A DNA stretch of 34,459 bases from positions 1-34,459 of the forward strand of contig JAIXPY010000048.1 of assembly GCA_027486025.1 (NCBI GenBank). The letters are read 5' to 3'. Numbering within the stretch: the stretch's first letter is position 1; each line of letters opens with the position of its first letter. The translations under genes and the position numbers were made by a program. The stretch comes from Burkholderiaceae bacterium (GTDB lineage Bacteria; Pseudomonadota; Gammaproteobacteria; Burkholderiales; Burkholderiaceae). The notes beneath the pieces were generated by a model. The model had not been told where the DNA came from and did not search any database. It saw nothing but the letters and a program-made list of their open reading frames with translations. Shown in pieces: positions 1 through 8,808 of the stretch.

Positions 1-888
1 TGCATTGACGGCAGCTGCACAGGCCAATAGGGCCGAGATGCTGATCACAATCTGCCCTAGCTTGCCAGCCACGAGCTGAGCAGCGTTTGCTAGTACATGA
101 CCGTTATTCAGCTCAATTGTGCTTAATGGCATCAGTAAAACAACGGCACTGCTCACCGCCAGGTAGGCCACGGTAACCAAAGCGAGAGCGGAAAACATAG
201 CCAAGGGTAATTCGCGTTGGGGACTCTTCATCGCCGAGGATGAATTGGTCACCACTCCAAAGCCCTGAAAGTTAATATACAAAATACCTGCCGCTACGGC
301 AATGCCCTCGATCGAAAGGCTGCCCATATGGAAGGCGCTGAACTCAGCTTGCTCAAAGCCCATGGCAGAAAACACTAGCAAACTAATTACCACTAAGCCG
401 ATTGCAATCATCTCTGCTCGCCCCACTAGGCTGGCACCCAGCAAATTAATGAATGTGCAGATCAAAATGATGCTTGCTGTAATCACTTTTAATACGAAGG
501 GCGATAGATCACCACCAAATAGTGTATTGGCGTACTCTACAAAGCCGGCCGCATACAGTGCTGCGGCAATCAGGTAGGCAATGTACTGAAACAAATTAAT
601 GCTGCCTGAAACAATTCCGGGGCCAAAGCTCATCACCGTAAAGGTAGCTGCACCCCCACTGCTTGGATAGGCTGCGCCCAGTTTGGCATACGAGTAAATA
701 GAAAAGGAGGCTGCGATGGCACCCAGCAGAAATGCGAGGGGCAAATAAGTACCCGCATGAAAGCTTGCAAGGCCAAGTAGCGAGAAGAGCCCAGCACCCA
801 TCATGCCACCAATGCCTAAGGCGGTAGCAGAAAATAGACTAATGTCGCTATGCTGTTTTGCAGTCTGCTTGAGTAACTCGGGATGCAA
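1..888 (-). CDS. APC-superfamily amino-acid permease (C-terminus beyond window)
   Basis: An inner-membrane transporter, probably for amino acids or polyamines. The reading frame runs 296 codons from a TTG at 888-886 to the window edge, so the C-terminal part is missing. The visible protein has a short polar N-terminus, then the APC helix-1 signature GIGGMMGAGLFSL with the unwound glycine-rich stretch that contacts substrate, followed by strongly hydrophobic segments. The motif TNSSSAMKSPQRELP matches the APC loop after TM6 (consensus E-x-x-NP-x-R-x-x-P). No ATG or GTG lies between the upstream in-frame stop and the TTG, and GAGA sits about 9 bases upstream, so TTG is the best start. It begins 5 bases after cbpM ends and is very likely cotranscribed with cbpA-cbpM. 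Family assignment is firm; substrate is unknown. Confidence 0.85.
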   Translation of the reverse strand, partial: MHPELLKQTAKQHSDISLFSATALGIGGMMGAGLFSLLGLASFHAGTYLPLAFLLGAIAASFSIYSYAKLGAAYPSSGGAATFTVMSFGPGIVSGSINLFQYIAYLIAAALYAAGFVEYANTLFGGDLSPFVLKVITASIILICTFINLLGASLVGRAEMIAIGLVVISLLVFSAMGFEQAEFSAFHMGSLSIEGIAVAAGILYINFQGFGVVTNSSSAMKSPQRELPLAMFSALALVTVAYLAVSSAVVLLMPLSTIELNNGHVLANAAQLVAGKLGQIVISISALLACAAAVNA

Positions 889-893
889 TCGAT

Positions 894-1217
894 TTAATCT
901 CGATTGGGATTTTGGAGCTGGAGTTGCTGTCGCAGATGGGTGATTTCCTCAAGCAAATCCAGGGCAAGCGCCACCCCAGGAGAATTCAACTCCAAATCAT
1001 GCATTAAACGGGCAGCTGTTTTTGCACGCTTGAGCGAGTCACCGCTAAAGCGCCAATCCTCTGGCGATGCTCCAGCTGGGCTTAAAACGCCTTCGGAAAC
1101 CCAAGCCATGATGAGATCTTCCGGGGTCTGTGCCGCTTTAGCCAATTCCACCATTGTCATATGTACATCGTGTTCAACAATGCTGCCTTCAATCCAGGTA
1201 ATGTGAGTTTGTGCCAT
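894..1217 (-). CDS. cbpM: Chaperone modulator CbpM
   Basis: A 107-residue MerR/CbpM-like protein. In E. coli CbpM binds the J domain of CbpA and inhibits both its DNA binding and its co-chaperone activity. Visible features are a helix-turn-helix-like central part (PEDLIMAWVSEGVLSP, then a W-R-F-S segment resembling the winged HTH of MerR proteins) and a C-terminal amphipathic helix rich in Leu and Gln (LLEEITHLRQQLQLQ) typical of the family. It starts 14 bases after the cbpA stop, the classical cbpA-cbpM arrangement, which strongly supports the name. The length matches the family norm of about 100 residues. Confidence 0.85.
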   Translation of the reverse strand: MAQTHITWIEGSIVEHDVHMTMVELAKAAQTPEDLIMAWVSEGVLSPAGASPEDWRFSGDSLKRAKTAARLMHDLELNSPGVALALDLLEEITHLRQQLQLQNPNRD

Positions 1218-1231
1218 GCCATTTATCCCTT

Positions 1232-2158
1232 TTAGTAGCTTCTCGGCTTGAAATCAAATGCACCTTGTAGTGTGCGATAGGCTTCTTTTTGTGCCTCGGT
1301 TTCTGCTTTGGGTAAAACAATGTTCGGTACAACATAGAGATCACCAGGCTCTTTGCTGGGGATGCCTTTGCCTTTGAGGCGCATCTTACGCCCAGTAGCA
1401 GTTCCGGCTGGAATGGTGAGTTCAAGCAAAGCGCCGGTTGGCATCGGCACATTGACGGTGGTGCCTAAGGCTGCCTCCCATGGGCTCAGCGGTAAATCGA
1501 AAAATACATCCTTGCCATCGACTCGGTATGATGGATCAGGATGAATGCCGATCTCCAAATAAAGATCGCCTGCTGGCCCGCCACCAAAGCCAGGGCCGGC
1601 TTGGCCTGTGAGGCGTAAATTCTGGCCCGCACGAATGCCTTGTGGAATGCTAACATCCAATTTGCGCTCTTGCATGAACAGCTGACCTTGATCGTCGTAA
1701 GCTGGCATGCTTAATCCTATAGTACGTTTAGCACCTTGGTAGGCATCAATTAAATCAATCATGATCTTGGCATGTTGATCCTGGCCTTTGGCAGATCGCG
1801 CTTGCGATTGCCGTCCAGCTTGGGCGCGAGCGCCTCGACCAAACAAGGATTCAAAAAAATCACTTTGGTCGCCGTTAAATTCGCCATCTGTAAATCCGCC
1901 ACTATTCCAATCGGGGGGTGGGTTAAAGTCTTGCCCACTTTTCCAATTGCTGCCCATTTGATCATAGGCCGCACGCTTCTCGGGATCTTTTAATACGGCA
2001 AATGCCTCGCCTACTTCTTTAAAGCGTTCCTCTGCACCCACTTCTTTGCTGACGTCTGGGTGGTATTTACGGGCCAGCTTGCGATAGGCTTGTTTAATCT
2101 CATCTGGGTTTGCGGTGCGGGCAACGCCGAGCGTTTCGTAATAGTCTTTGAATTTCAT
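1232..2158 (-). CDS. cbpA: DnaJ-type co-chaperone / curved DNA-binding protein CbpA
   Basis: A 308-residue J-domain protein that stimulates DnaK ATPase and, in E. coli, binds curved DNA in the nucleoid in stationary phase. The J domain covers residues 5-70 with the HPD motif at 33-35. A Gly/Phe-rich linker with D-F-F-E-S-L-F-G follows, then the two beta-domains of the DnaJ C-terminal region (about 125-300). The CxxCxGxG zinc-finger repeats of true DnaJ are absent, which separates CbpA (class B) from DnaJ. First gene of a probable cbpA-cbpM-permease operon; the 111-base upstream gap holds a 7-bp inverted repeat (2191-2197/2220-2226). Confidence 0.92.
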   Translation of the reverse strand: MKFKDYYETLGVARTANPDEIKQAYRKLARKYHPDVSKEVGAEERFKEVGEAFAVLKDPEKRAAYDQMGSNWKSGQDFNPPPDWNSGGFTDGEFNGDQSDFFESLFGRGARAQAGRQSQARSAKGQDQHAKIMIDLIDAYQGAKRTIGLSMPAYDDQGQLFMQERKLDVSIPQGIRAGQNLRLTGQAGPGFGGGPAGDLYLEIGIHPDPSYRVDGKDVFFDLPLSPWEAALGTTVNVPMPTGALLELTIPAGTATGRKMRLKGKGIPSKEPGDLYVVPNIVLPKAETEAQKEAYRTLQGAFDFKPRSY

Positions 2159-2190
2159 TAGACGAAAGCGAATCCTGTAGTGGTGTTGGA

Positions 2191-2226
2191 ATGCGGTTTA
2201 ATCCATTTTACAGATCTTTACCGCAT
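2191..2226. repeat. Inverted repeat in the cbpA upstream region
   Basis: ATGCGGT at 2191-2197 is the exact reverse complement of ACCGCAT at 2220-2226, with an AT-rich spacer of 22 bases. It lies 33-68 bases upstream of the cbpA start on the minus strand, where an operator or a 5'-UTR hairpin would sit. No known operator is recognised. Chance occurrence cannot be excluded at this arm length. Confidence 0.3.
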
Positions 2227-2269
2227 CCGAATATAGGAATAGCGCAGACCCACGCGCCATTGCTTGAAC

Positions 2270-3817
2270 TCAACTCATAATGCCAATTTGCCAGGGCACA
2301 AATTCGTAGTCGCCCAATCCCAGCAGCTCACTCTTCGATGGTTTACCAGAGGCGGTTTCCAAAAAGAGTTCAAAAATACGCTGCCCCATTTCTTGTACGG
2401 AGACGGTGCCGTCTAAAATTTCACCGCAATTGATATCCATGTCTTCCGTTAAGCGTGAGTACATCGGCGTATTGGTGGCTAACTTGATGCAGGGCGCTGG
2501 CTTGCTGCCAAACATCGAGCCACGACCGGTTGTAAACGCAATTAGATTGGCGCCGCCCGCGATCTGACCGGTTGCCGAGACGGGATCAAAGCCCGGCGTA
2601 TCCATAAAGACAAAGCCCTTGGTGGTTACCGGCTCGGCATAGCGATAAACCTCCATCAGTGGACCCGTGCCGCCTTTCATGGAAGAGCCTAAGGATTTCT
2701 CAAAAATATTGGCGAGACCGCCGATTTGATTGCCTGGACTCACTTGGCCGTTAATTTGGACATCACGGCCAACCGAATACTCGTCTTTCCACCAACGAAT
2801 GCGCTGGATAAGTTTTTCACCAATCTCTTTCGTAGCAGCGCGGCGCGTGAGGGTGTGCTCAACACCATAAATCTCGGGCGTTTCCGAGAGAATGCCGGTA
2901 CCTCCGTGCCGTACCAGGATATCAATCGCGGCGCCGAGGGCCGGATTGGCAGTAATCGATGAAAAGCCATCGGAGCCTCCGCACTGCAGGCCCACACATA
3001 AGTGGCTTGCCGAGACAGTTTCACGCTTTACCTTATTAGCATTGGGCAAGAGCGCTTTAACCGCTTCAATACCAGCTTCAATTGTCTTACGCGTACCACC
3101 ACTTTCTTGCATGATGAAGGTATGCAAGGTCGAGCCTGCTTTAAGGTCCTCTTGCTCCATTAAGCCTTTAAGCTGATTGCGCTCACAGCCGAGTCCAATC
3201 ACCAAAGCAGCTGCGAGGTTGGGGTGCTTGGCATAACCAGCCATCGTGCGACGAAGTAATTGCATGGGCTCGCCCGTCATTTCCATGCCGCACCCAATCG
3301 AGTGACTAAAGGCAACAACACCATCCACATTGGGATATTCGGCTAAACGCTCGGGCGTAAACCATTCTGCAATCTTATTGACTACGGTCGCTGAGCAATT
3401 GACCGTGGACAAAATACCAATGAAATTCCGCGTACCCACTTTGCCATTGGCGCGCACGTAGCCCTCAAAGGTGGCGCGCTCGGATTCTGGTAATAGGGCG
3501 GTGGGTTTAAATTCACTGGCGTAGGCATAGTCCCGATCAAACTCCTTGAAGTCGGTATTGTGGCCATGCACCATCGTGCCAGGCTCAATGTCCACGTTCG
3601 CAAAGCCAACGGTAACGTTGTACTTCAGAATAGGCTCGCCTTTCTTGATTGAGCGTGCCGCAATTTTGTAACCCGCCGGTACTTGACTACGGCTAGTGAA
3701 GTGTTCGCTTGGCACTTCGGTGCCAATCCCCACATCGACCCGAGCAACAACGACGTTATCGTTGGGATGTAAACGAATTACAGGGCCAATCAGGCGCTTT
3801 TCAGAAATTTCAATCAT
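2270..3817 (-). CDS. UxaA-family (altronate/galactarate-type) sugar-acid dehydratase
   Basis: A 515-residue full-length member of the UxaA/GarD family. Characterised members are metal-dependent hydro-lyases that dehydrate D-altronate or D-galactarate to 2-keto-3-deoxy sugar acids in the cytoplasm. Residues about 10-95 form the SAF-like N-terminal domain (G-I-G-T-E, then P-G-T-M-V-H-G-H-N). From about 115 comes the catalytic region, beginning G-Y-V-R-A-N-G-K-V-G-T-R-N, diagnostic of the family, with conserved Cys-containing segments (CSATVV, SIGCGMEM, GLGCERNQ, GLQCGGSDG). Length is normal for the two-domain form. It begins 43 bases after the stop of the Bug protein gene and is probably cotranscribed with it. 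No good ribosome site is seen before the ATG. Family is firm; the substrate could be altronate, galactarate or another acid. Confidence 0.85.
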   Translation of the reverse strand: MIEISEKRLIGPVIRLHPNDNVVVARVDVGIGTEVPSEHFTSRSQVPAGYKIAARSIKKGEPILKYNVTVGFANVDIEPGTMVHGHNTDFKEFDRDYAYASEFKPTALLPESERATFEGYVRANGKVGTRNFIGILSTVNCSATVVNKIAEWFTPERLAEYPNVDGVVAFSHSIGCGMEMTGEPMQLLRRTMAGYAKHPNLAAALVIGLGCERNQLKGLMEQEDLKAGSTLHTFIMQESGGTRKTIEAGIEAVKALLPNANKVKRETVSASHLCVGLQCGGSDGFSSITANPALGAAIDILVRHGGTGILSETPEIYGVEHTLTRRAATKEIGEKLIQRIRWWKDEYSVGRDVQINGQVSPGNQIGGLANIFEKSLGSSMKGGTGPLMEVYRYAEPVTTKGFVFMDTPGFDPVSATGQIAGGANLIAFTTGRGSMFGSKPAPCIKLATNTPMYSRLTEDMDINCGEILDGTVSVQEMGQRIFELFLETASGKPSKSELLGLGDYEFVPWQIGIMS

Positions 3818-3860
3818 GGAATGAATCGTTTAGTAAATGGAGGTTAGTAAGTGCGGATAA

Positions 3861-4823
3861 TTATTCAGCAGTAGCCCCTGATTTTTTCACAATCGGTGCC
3901 CATTTTGTTACTTCTGCTTTAATGTAGGCGCCCAGTTGCTCTGGCGAGCTCGTTTGTACATCAAACCCCCTACTTGCAAGTTGAGTTTTGACTTCTGGGT
4001 TGTTCAGTATTGTGCTCATCTGCGTGTTTAGACGTTTAATAATTGCATTGGGCGTGCCTGCAGGCGCAACCAGGGCGTAAACAAGCTCAACCTCAAAATT
4101 AGGTAATGTTTCCGCAATGGCAGGAACTTCCGGCGCATTGGGTGAGCGCTTCAGGCTAGTTACTCCAATCGCCGTTAGTTTGCCGGATTTAACATACGGG
4201 AGCGCTGCAGGCGTGCCAATCATGGCCGTCTGAATTTGACCGCCCAAGACATCGGTTAGTGCTGGTGCTGCGCCTTTATACGGCACGTGAGTAATATCGG
4301 TGCCTGCTTGCACATTAAATAGCTCGCCACCGAGATGGAGTGGGGTGCCCGTGCCTGAAGAGCCAAAATTGACTTTACCTGGGTTTGCTTTTGCAAAGGC
4401 AATCAAGTCATTCACGTTTTTGACGGGCACCGATGGATTGGCTACTAGCATCAGAGAAGAGGAGGCCACGAGTGTAATCGGTGCAAAGTCTTTGACGGTG
4501 TTGTAACTCAATTTTTTATACAAGGTTTCGTTAATTGCTTGCGTTCCTACCATCATTAAAAATATCGTGTAGCCATCTGGTTTTGAGCGCGCAACAAATT
4601 CTGCAGCTAAGTTAGTTCCTGCGCCCGGTTTGTTATCAATAATGACCGGTTGACCCAAGTCTTCGCCTAATTTTTGACTAAAAGCCCTTGCTAGAACATC
4701 GGATGGACCTCCGGCAGCAAATGGCACAATTAAGCGAATCGGTTGATTTGGATAGGGTTGTGCTTGCACCTGAAGCGATGATGCGACTAATGCAATTGCA
4801 ATGGCTTGAATAATTTTTAGCAT
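3861..4823 (-). CDS. Bug/TTT-family periplasmic solute-binding protein (copy 1)
   Basis: A 320-residue TctC/Bug-family protein that captures a small carboxylate in the periplasm. A classical Sec signal peptide covers residues 1-21 (hydrophobic core IIQAIAIALVASSL, cleavage near VQAQP). The mature protein starts with the family signature YPNQPIRLIVPFAAGGPSDVLAR, whose first strand-loop region binds the ligand carboxylate, and later has PDGYTIFL and DITHVPYKG. AGGAG lies 6 bases upstream of the ATG, fixing the start. It is divergent from the enolase-superfamily gene (57-base gap) and directly upstream of the UxaA-type dehydratase, suggesting that it delivers that enzyme's substrate or precursor. 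No TctA/TctB gene lies nearby. Ligand unknown. Confidence 0.92.
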   Translation of the reverse strand: MLKIIQAIAIALVASSLQVQAQPYPNQPIRLIVPFAAGGPSDVLARAFSQKLGEDLGQPVIIDNKPGAGTNLAAEFVARSKPDGYTIFLMMVGTQAINETLYKKLSYNTVKDFAPITLVASSSLMLVANPSVPVKNVNDLIAFAKANPGKVNFGSSGTGTPLHLGGELFNVQAGTDITHVPYKGAAPALTDVLGGQIQTAMIGTPAALPYVKSGKLTAIGVTSLKRSPNAPEVPAIAETLPNFEVELVYALVAPAGTPNAIIKRLNTQMSTILNNPEVKTQLASRGFDVQTSSPEQLGAYIKAEVTKWAPIVKKSGATAE

Positions 4824-4880
4824 ATGATCTCCTGACTGTTTTTATGAAATTGATTGCACGACAAAACCTGAATAGAAGCA

Positions 4881-6026
4881 ATGAAAATTAAATCTGCTAC
4901 GCTTTTTCCGCTCTCGATACCACTCCAAGCGCCGATGAAAATGTCGGGGGAAACCGTGACGCATGCCAACACCTTGCTGTTACGTTTGGTGGATGGTGGG
5001 GGCAAGGAAGGCTGGGGAGAAACATCTGCGGCGCCGCTAATGACGGGCGAGACGCTTGGCAGTGTCTTAGCAAATACCGCATACCTTCTGAAGGCTGCGA
5101 AAGAGGTGTCGTGGACTGACCCTTGCCAGATCGGCAATATCCAATCCCGTTTTTTATATGCCAATACTTCAGCGAAATCCTGTGTTGAATTAGCCTTATT
5201 GGATCTCTTTGCCCAAGCCAAAGAAGAGCCGGTATGGTCCTTGTTACGCAAAGTGCATCGCATCGAGTCTTTAGCTGCACCAGATCCATTGCCGGTTCTG
5301 CGGATGCTGGGGGGCTCTTTGGAAACGGAGATTGCCGATGCGCTAGCGTTGCGAGACCAAGGATATCGGCATTGGAAAATCAAAGTAGGCGTGCATGACC
5401 TGAATTCTGACCTGCGGCGGGTGGCCGCTATTTGCGCAGCTCTAGAGGGCGACACGATATCGGCTGATGTAAATGGCGCCTTTACTTTAGAGCAGGCGGT
5501 TGAATTTTGTCGCTCTGATTTGACCTCGCGCCTCTCTTTTGTCGAGCAGCCGATTGCAGCAGACCATTCCATTTCTGACTTTGTAAATCTAAAGACGGCA
5601 TCCCCACTGCCGATTTGCTTGGATGAATCAATCCATGGCATCGATACCATCAACGTATGCGCAGATAACGGGGTAATGGACGGAGCAAGCTTAAAACTCA
5701 TCAAGTTAGGCGGCATGCTTCCGGGTATGCGAGCTGCAATTGAGTTAGAAAAACGCGGACTTAACTTAAATCTGGCGTGCAAGGTTGCGGAAACCGCTTT
5801 GTCAGCAGCAGCAACCGCCAGTATTGGCTTTGCAATGAATGGAGCGCCATGGGGCCTCAGTATGTCCAATGCATATTTGGAGTACGACATTTGTGATGTG
5901 CCCCTAGCTGCTAGCCAAGGAAGATTGAGAGTCGAGCAACTCAATTCGGTTGGGATTGGTGTTGTTCCCAACCCTTCCCTAGTAAAGAAGGCAGTTTCTA
6001 AGGAGTGGGGCATTATTGAATGTTAA
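4881..6026 (+). CDS. Enolase-superfamily enzyme, muconate-lactonising (MLE) subgroup
   Basis: A 381-residue mandelate racemase/muconate lactonising enzyme family protein. The capping domain is about 1-130 and the TIM barrel about 135-360. The MLE-subgroup catalytic set is complete: K166-x-K168, metal ligands D196, E222 and D248, and K275 in the motif IKLGG. Enzymes with this set abstract a proton alpha to a carboxylate and act as cycloisomerases (muconate, galactarolactone), dipeptide epimerases or N-acyl amino-acid racemases, so the reaction cannot be fixed from sequence alone. It is divergent from the Bug gene and overlaps the convergent dehydrogenase by 14 bases. The sugar-acid neighbours favour a lactone cycloisomerase or acid-sugar role (inference). 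Confidence 0.85.
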   Translation: MKIKSATLFPLSIPLQAPMKMSGETVTHANTLLLRLVDGGGKEGWGETSAAPLMTGETLGSVLANTAYLLKAAKEVSWTDPCQIGNIQSRFLYANTSAKSCVELALLDLFAQAKEEPVWSLLRKVHRIESLAAPDPLPVLRMLGGSLETEIADALALRDQGYRHWKIKVGVHDLNSDLRRVAAICAALEGDTISADVNGAFTLEQAVEFCRSDLTSRLSFVEQPIAADHSISDFVNLKTASPLPICLDESIHGIDTINVCADNGVMDGASLKLIKLGGMLPGMRAAIELEKRGLNLNLACKVAETALSAAATASIGFAMNGAPWGLSMSNAYLEYDICDVPLAASQGRLRVEQLNSVGIGVVPNPSLVKKAVSKEWGIIEC

Positions 6027-6948
6027 GAACTTCAAACGCAGCTTTGAGACGGCGTGAGTAAAGCGCGTTCATCGCCTTACTTTCTTCTGGACTCCATTTA
6101 CGAAAGCCCTCTCCCGCCTTGATTCCGGTTTTCCCTTCCGCCATCAGCTTCGCTAAGCTGGGGGGAATGGCATCGATATTCGAGAGCGAAGGATAAATTT
6201 CCTTAGCGGCATTGGCCATACCGTCCCATCCAGAAATTTCTTTCTGGGTCATTGGGCCAACCGCTGCATAGCGAAAGCCAAAGCTATAACGCACCGCATC
6301 GTCAATATCATCCGGCGTTGCAATTCCCGCATCGACCAAAGCAAGCGCCTCACGCATGAGCGCATGCTGAATGCGGTTCGCTAAAAATCCAGGGATATCG
6401 CGCTTCACGAGGACTGGTTTTTTCTGAATCGATTTGTAGAGTGTGCATACCTGCTCTGCAAGCGATGGATCGGTTTTTTCGCCCATCACAATCTCAACCA
6501 AAGGAACAATGTCCGCAGGCATGAAGTAATGCGCCCCCATCATGCGAGCTGCTGTGGGGAGCCCCTCGGCAATCTTGCTAATAGGGAACCCGGAGCTGTT
6601 GCTGCCGATGGGAACTGATTTTGGGACTTTTTTGTCGAGCATAGCAAAAATAGTTTTTTTCAGGGCTAAATTTTCTGAAACGGTCTCTATCACCCAAAGG
6701 CAGTTAGTCCATTCACTCCACTCTTCAATAACACCATATTGCTGCAATTGCTTTAATTCCTTTGGGGCAGAAGCGCGGACAGCATCCTTGCTGCTTATGG
6801 TGATGGCCAGCCCTAAAGCTTTATCTAAACACGCACTCGCTTTTTCGCTTGAGCGCCCAAGTAGGGTGACAGGCAATCCTTCCGCAATAAAACCTGCCGC
6901 GATGCCTGCTGCCATCGTGCCCGTACCAATAACAACTATCCGATCCAT
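6013..6948 (-). CDS. 3-hydroxyacyl-CoA dehydrogenase family NAD-dependent dehydrogenase
   Basis: A 311-residue single-function member of the 3-hydroxyacyl-CoA dehydrogenase family. The N-terminal Rossmann fold has the dinucleotide motif GTGTMAAG at 8-15. The catalytic pair is H140 (in GAHYFMPAD) and E152 (LVEIV), and the C-terminal all-helical domain starts at GFLANRIQHA. The family also contains L-gulonate 3-dehydrogenase and carnitine 3-dehydrogenase, so a beta-hydroxy acid that is not a CoA ester is possible; the sugar-acid context favours this reading (inference). A GGAAAAG ribosome site precedes the ATG. It is divergent from the SMP-30 gene and its 3' end overlaps the convergent enolase-superfamily gene by 14 bases. 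Confidence 0.85.
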   Translation of the reverse strand: MDRIVVIGTGTMAAGIAAGFIAEGLPVTLLGRSSEKASACLDKALGLAITISSKDAVRASAPKELKQLQQYGVIEEWSEWTNCLWVIETVSENLALKKTIFAMLDKKVPKSVPIGSNSSGFPISKIAEGLPTAARMMGAHYFMPADIVPLVEIVMGEKTDPSLAEQVCTLYKSIQKKPVLVKRDIPGFLANRIQHALMREALALVDAGIATPDDIDDAVRYSFGFRYAAVGPMTQKEISGWDGMANAAKEIYPSLSNIDAIPPSLAKLMAEGKTGIKAGEGFRKWSPEESKAMNALYSRRLKAAFEVLNIQ

Positions 6949-7140
6949 TGCTTTTCCATTTATTTAATTTGTTCGTATAAGTAAATCATGAATTTAGTAA
7001 AATAGTACACCTCGAATCACTCCAACACCATAGAATTATGATTTAATATGACAAATACCGTGTTTTGAGCAAAACAATATCGCCAGAGCCATTTTAGTAT
7101 TTAAGCTAACTCATCCGTATAACTTTAGGAGATTTCCAGA
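6949..7140. promoter_or_regulatory. Divergent control region of the catabolic island
   Basis: A 192-base AT-rich gap separates the minus-strand dehydrogenase from the plus-strand SMP-30 operon. The only visible translation signal is a good ribosome site, AGGAG at 7127-7131, before the ATG at 7141. Because the plus-strand operon encodes a GntR/UTRA regulator, this gap is the natural place for its operator, but no convincing long palindrome was found by eye and no promoter is assigned with confidence. Confidence 0.4.
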
Positions 7141-8064
7141 ATGCATAACCCATTTCAGCCGGTAGAGAAGATTAAGGCAGAGGTATTTATGTCAATGCCC
7201 GCCAAGTTCAGAAAAAAATCGCGCACAGGCTGGTCTGACCCCAATCGTCAAAATGCCGAGGTCGAATGCTTTTTGGAAGGCCCCTCATTTGATCGTGAGG
7301 GAAATTTGTGGTTTGTGGATATACCGTTTGGGCGTATTTTTAAGATCACACCAAAGGGGGACTGGGAATTAGTTACTCAATATGACGGCTGGCCTAATGG
7401 CTTAAAGTTTCACAAAGATGGCCGCGCATTCATTTGTGATTACAAGTGTGGTCTTTTGGAGCTTGATACGAAAACCGGCAAGATTCAAACCATTCTAGGT
7501 TCGATGTACAGCGAAAATTTTAAAGGCCTCAATGATTTGCACTTCGCCTCAAATGGCGACTTATACTTTACTGATCAGGGCCAAACCGGGATTGCCGATC
7601 CAACGGGTCGTGTTTTTAGATTGCGCGCCAATGGCCAGCTCGATCGTTTGGTATTAAACATTCCGAGTCCTAATGGAATTACTCTCAATACTCAAGAAAA
7701 GCATGTCTTTGTTGCGGCAACGCGCTCACAACAAATATGGCGCTTGCCACTGATGGCAGATGGTTCTGTTTCAAAAACGGGTGTTGCAATTCAGTTGACG
7801 GGTGGTGTTGCTGGACCAGACGGGATCGAAATGGATTCAGAGAATGGCTTGTTGGTTTGCCATCTTGGTATCGGTATATGGCGTTTTGATAGCAATATGC
7901 TGCCGACCCACTTGATTTATTCAGATAACCCGCATCACCATCATTTGGCTAACTTATGCTTTGGTGGTGACGGCAAGGATCTGTACATTACAGAGTCCTT
8001 GTCTGGCGATATTCTCAAAGCCCGTCTGCCAATAGCAGGCAAGAAAATGTTTGGCTTATCTTAA
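7141..8064 (+). CDS. SMP-30/gluconolactonase/LRE-type lactonase
   Basis: A 307-residue six-bladed beta-propeller of the SMP-30/gluconolactonase family, which hydrolyses sugar lactones to the acids using one divalent metal. The expected metal ligands are visible: E46 (FLEGPSF), N131 (GLNDLHF), N178 (PSPNGIT) and D227 (GPDGIEMD). Repeating blade motifs such as GNLWFVD, GRAFICD and GDLYFTD occur at regular spacing. No signal peptide, so cytoplasmic. AGGAG 9 bases upstream supports the start. The stop codon abuts the start of the GntR gene, so the two are translated together. In context it probably opens a sugar-acid lactone that feeds the dehydratase or dehydrogenase; the substrate is unknown. 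Confidence 0.88.
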   Translation: MHNPFQPVEKIKAEVFMSMPAKFRKKSRTGWSDPNRQNAEVECFLEGPSFDREGNLWFVDIPFGRIFKITPKGDWELVTQYDGWPNGLKFHKDGRAFICDYKCGLLELDTKTGKIQTILGSMYSENFKGLNDLHFASNGDLYFTDQGQTGIADPTGRVFRLRANGQLDRLVLNIPSPNGITLNTQEKHVFVAATRSQQIWRLPLMADGSVSKTGVAIQLTGGVAGPDGIEMDSENGLLVCHLGIGIWRFDSNMLPTHLIYSDNPHHHHLANLCFGGDGKDLYITESLSGDILKARLPIAGKKMFGLS

Positions 8065-8802
8065 TTGACTGTAAACATTCCTCTTTACCAGGCACTCGCG
8101 AATGCACTTTCTGAGCGCATTCGTGAGGGGTATTGGGCCGTTGGATCCAACCTTCCGTCGGAAAGCAAGTTGTGTACACTGTTTAATGCCAGCAGGCACA
8201 CATTGCGACATGCCCTGAGTAATTTAGAGCGGGATGGCTTAATCCTAAGGCAGCAGGGCGCTGCCACACAGGTCATTTCAAGGTTATCGCCGCGACGCTT
8301 CACGCAATCTTTCAATTCCCCGGCCGATATTTTGCGGTATCCGAAAGATACGTATCGGGTGAATATAATCGAAGAGTATATCGAGTGCGATGAGGCGCTG
8401 GCAAAAGTCTTAGATGCTCCGATTGGATCTTCGTGGTATCACATTGGCGGCGTTCGAAAGAACCAAGATTCAAATCAAGCAATTGCTTGGACTGATATTT
8501 ATATCTTGCCCCAGTTTGCTGATGTCACTACCGACCCAGAGCACTCGCAATTAATGGTTTTTGAGCAAATTGAGCGGCGCTTTGCACTAAAGATTGATCG
8601 CGCCGAGGTAGATGTCTATGCGGCGCGCGCAGACCAAAAGTATGCAGATGCATTGAATGTCGATATTGGCTCTGCTTGTTTGGTTATTACAAGGCGCTAT
8701 TTTGATGCCAGTGGAAAATTGTTTGAGGCTACCGTTACCTATCACCCCGAAGGTAGATACATTTACAGCATGGAATTGCGTAATACCCCGGCAAACCAAT
8801 AA
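8065..8802 (+). CDS. GntR-family (HutC/UTRA) transcriptional regulator
   Basis: A 245-residue regulator. Residues 1-75 form the GntR winged helix (G-S-N-L-P-S-E-S-K-L, then S-R-H-T-L-R-H-A-L-S-N-L), and about 95-235 form a UTRA effector domain (EEYIECDEALAKVLD through a C-terminal R-R-Y-F-D-A-S-G-K-L segment), which binds small metabolites. The start is a TTG immediately after the lactonase TAA; no other start lies in frame close by and the HTH begins within 10 residues, so TTG is accepted, with weak ribosome-site support. It sits inside the catabolic operon and most likely controls it from the 6949-7140 region in response to a pathway intermediate (inference). Confidence 0.87.
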   Translation: MTVNIPLYQALANALSERIREGYWAVGSNLPSESKLCTLFNASRHTLRHALSNLERDGLILRQQGAATQVISRLSPRRFTQSFNSPADILRYPKDTYRVNIIEEYIECDEALAKVLDAPIGSSWYHIGGVRKNQDSNQAIAWTDIYILPQFADVTTDPEHSQLMVFEQIERRFALKIDRAEVDVYAARADQKYADALNVDIGSACLVITRRYFDASGKLFEATVTYHPEGRYIYSMELRNTPANQ

Positions 8803-8808
8803 AGTACG

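Noticed and set aside
302-577. A 91-codon plus-strand frame
   Set aside because: It lies antisense to the clearly recognisable APC permease helices.
4817-6013. A 398-codon open frame on the minus strand opposite the enolase-superfamily gene
   Set aside because: The plus strand carries the complete catalytic set K166/K168, D196, E222, D248 and K275. The antisense frame has no recognisable domain and a low-complexity Ser/Arg/Pro-rich composition typical of shadow frames.
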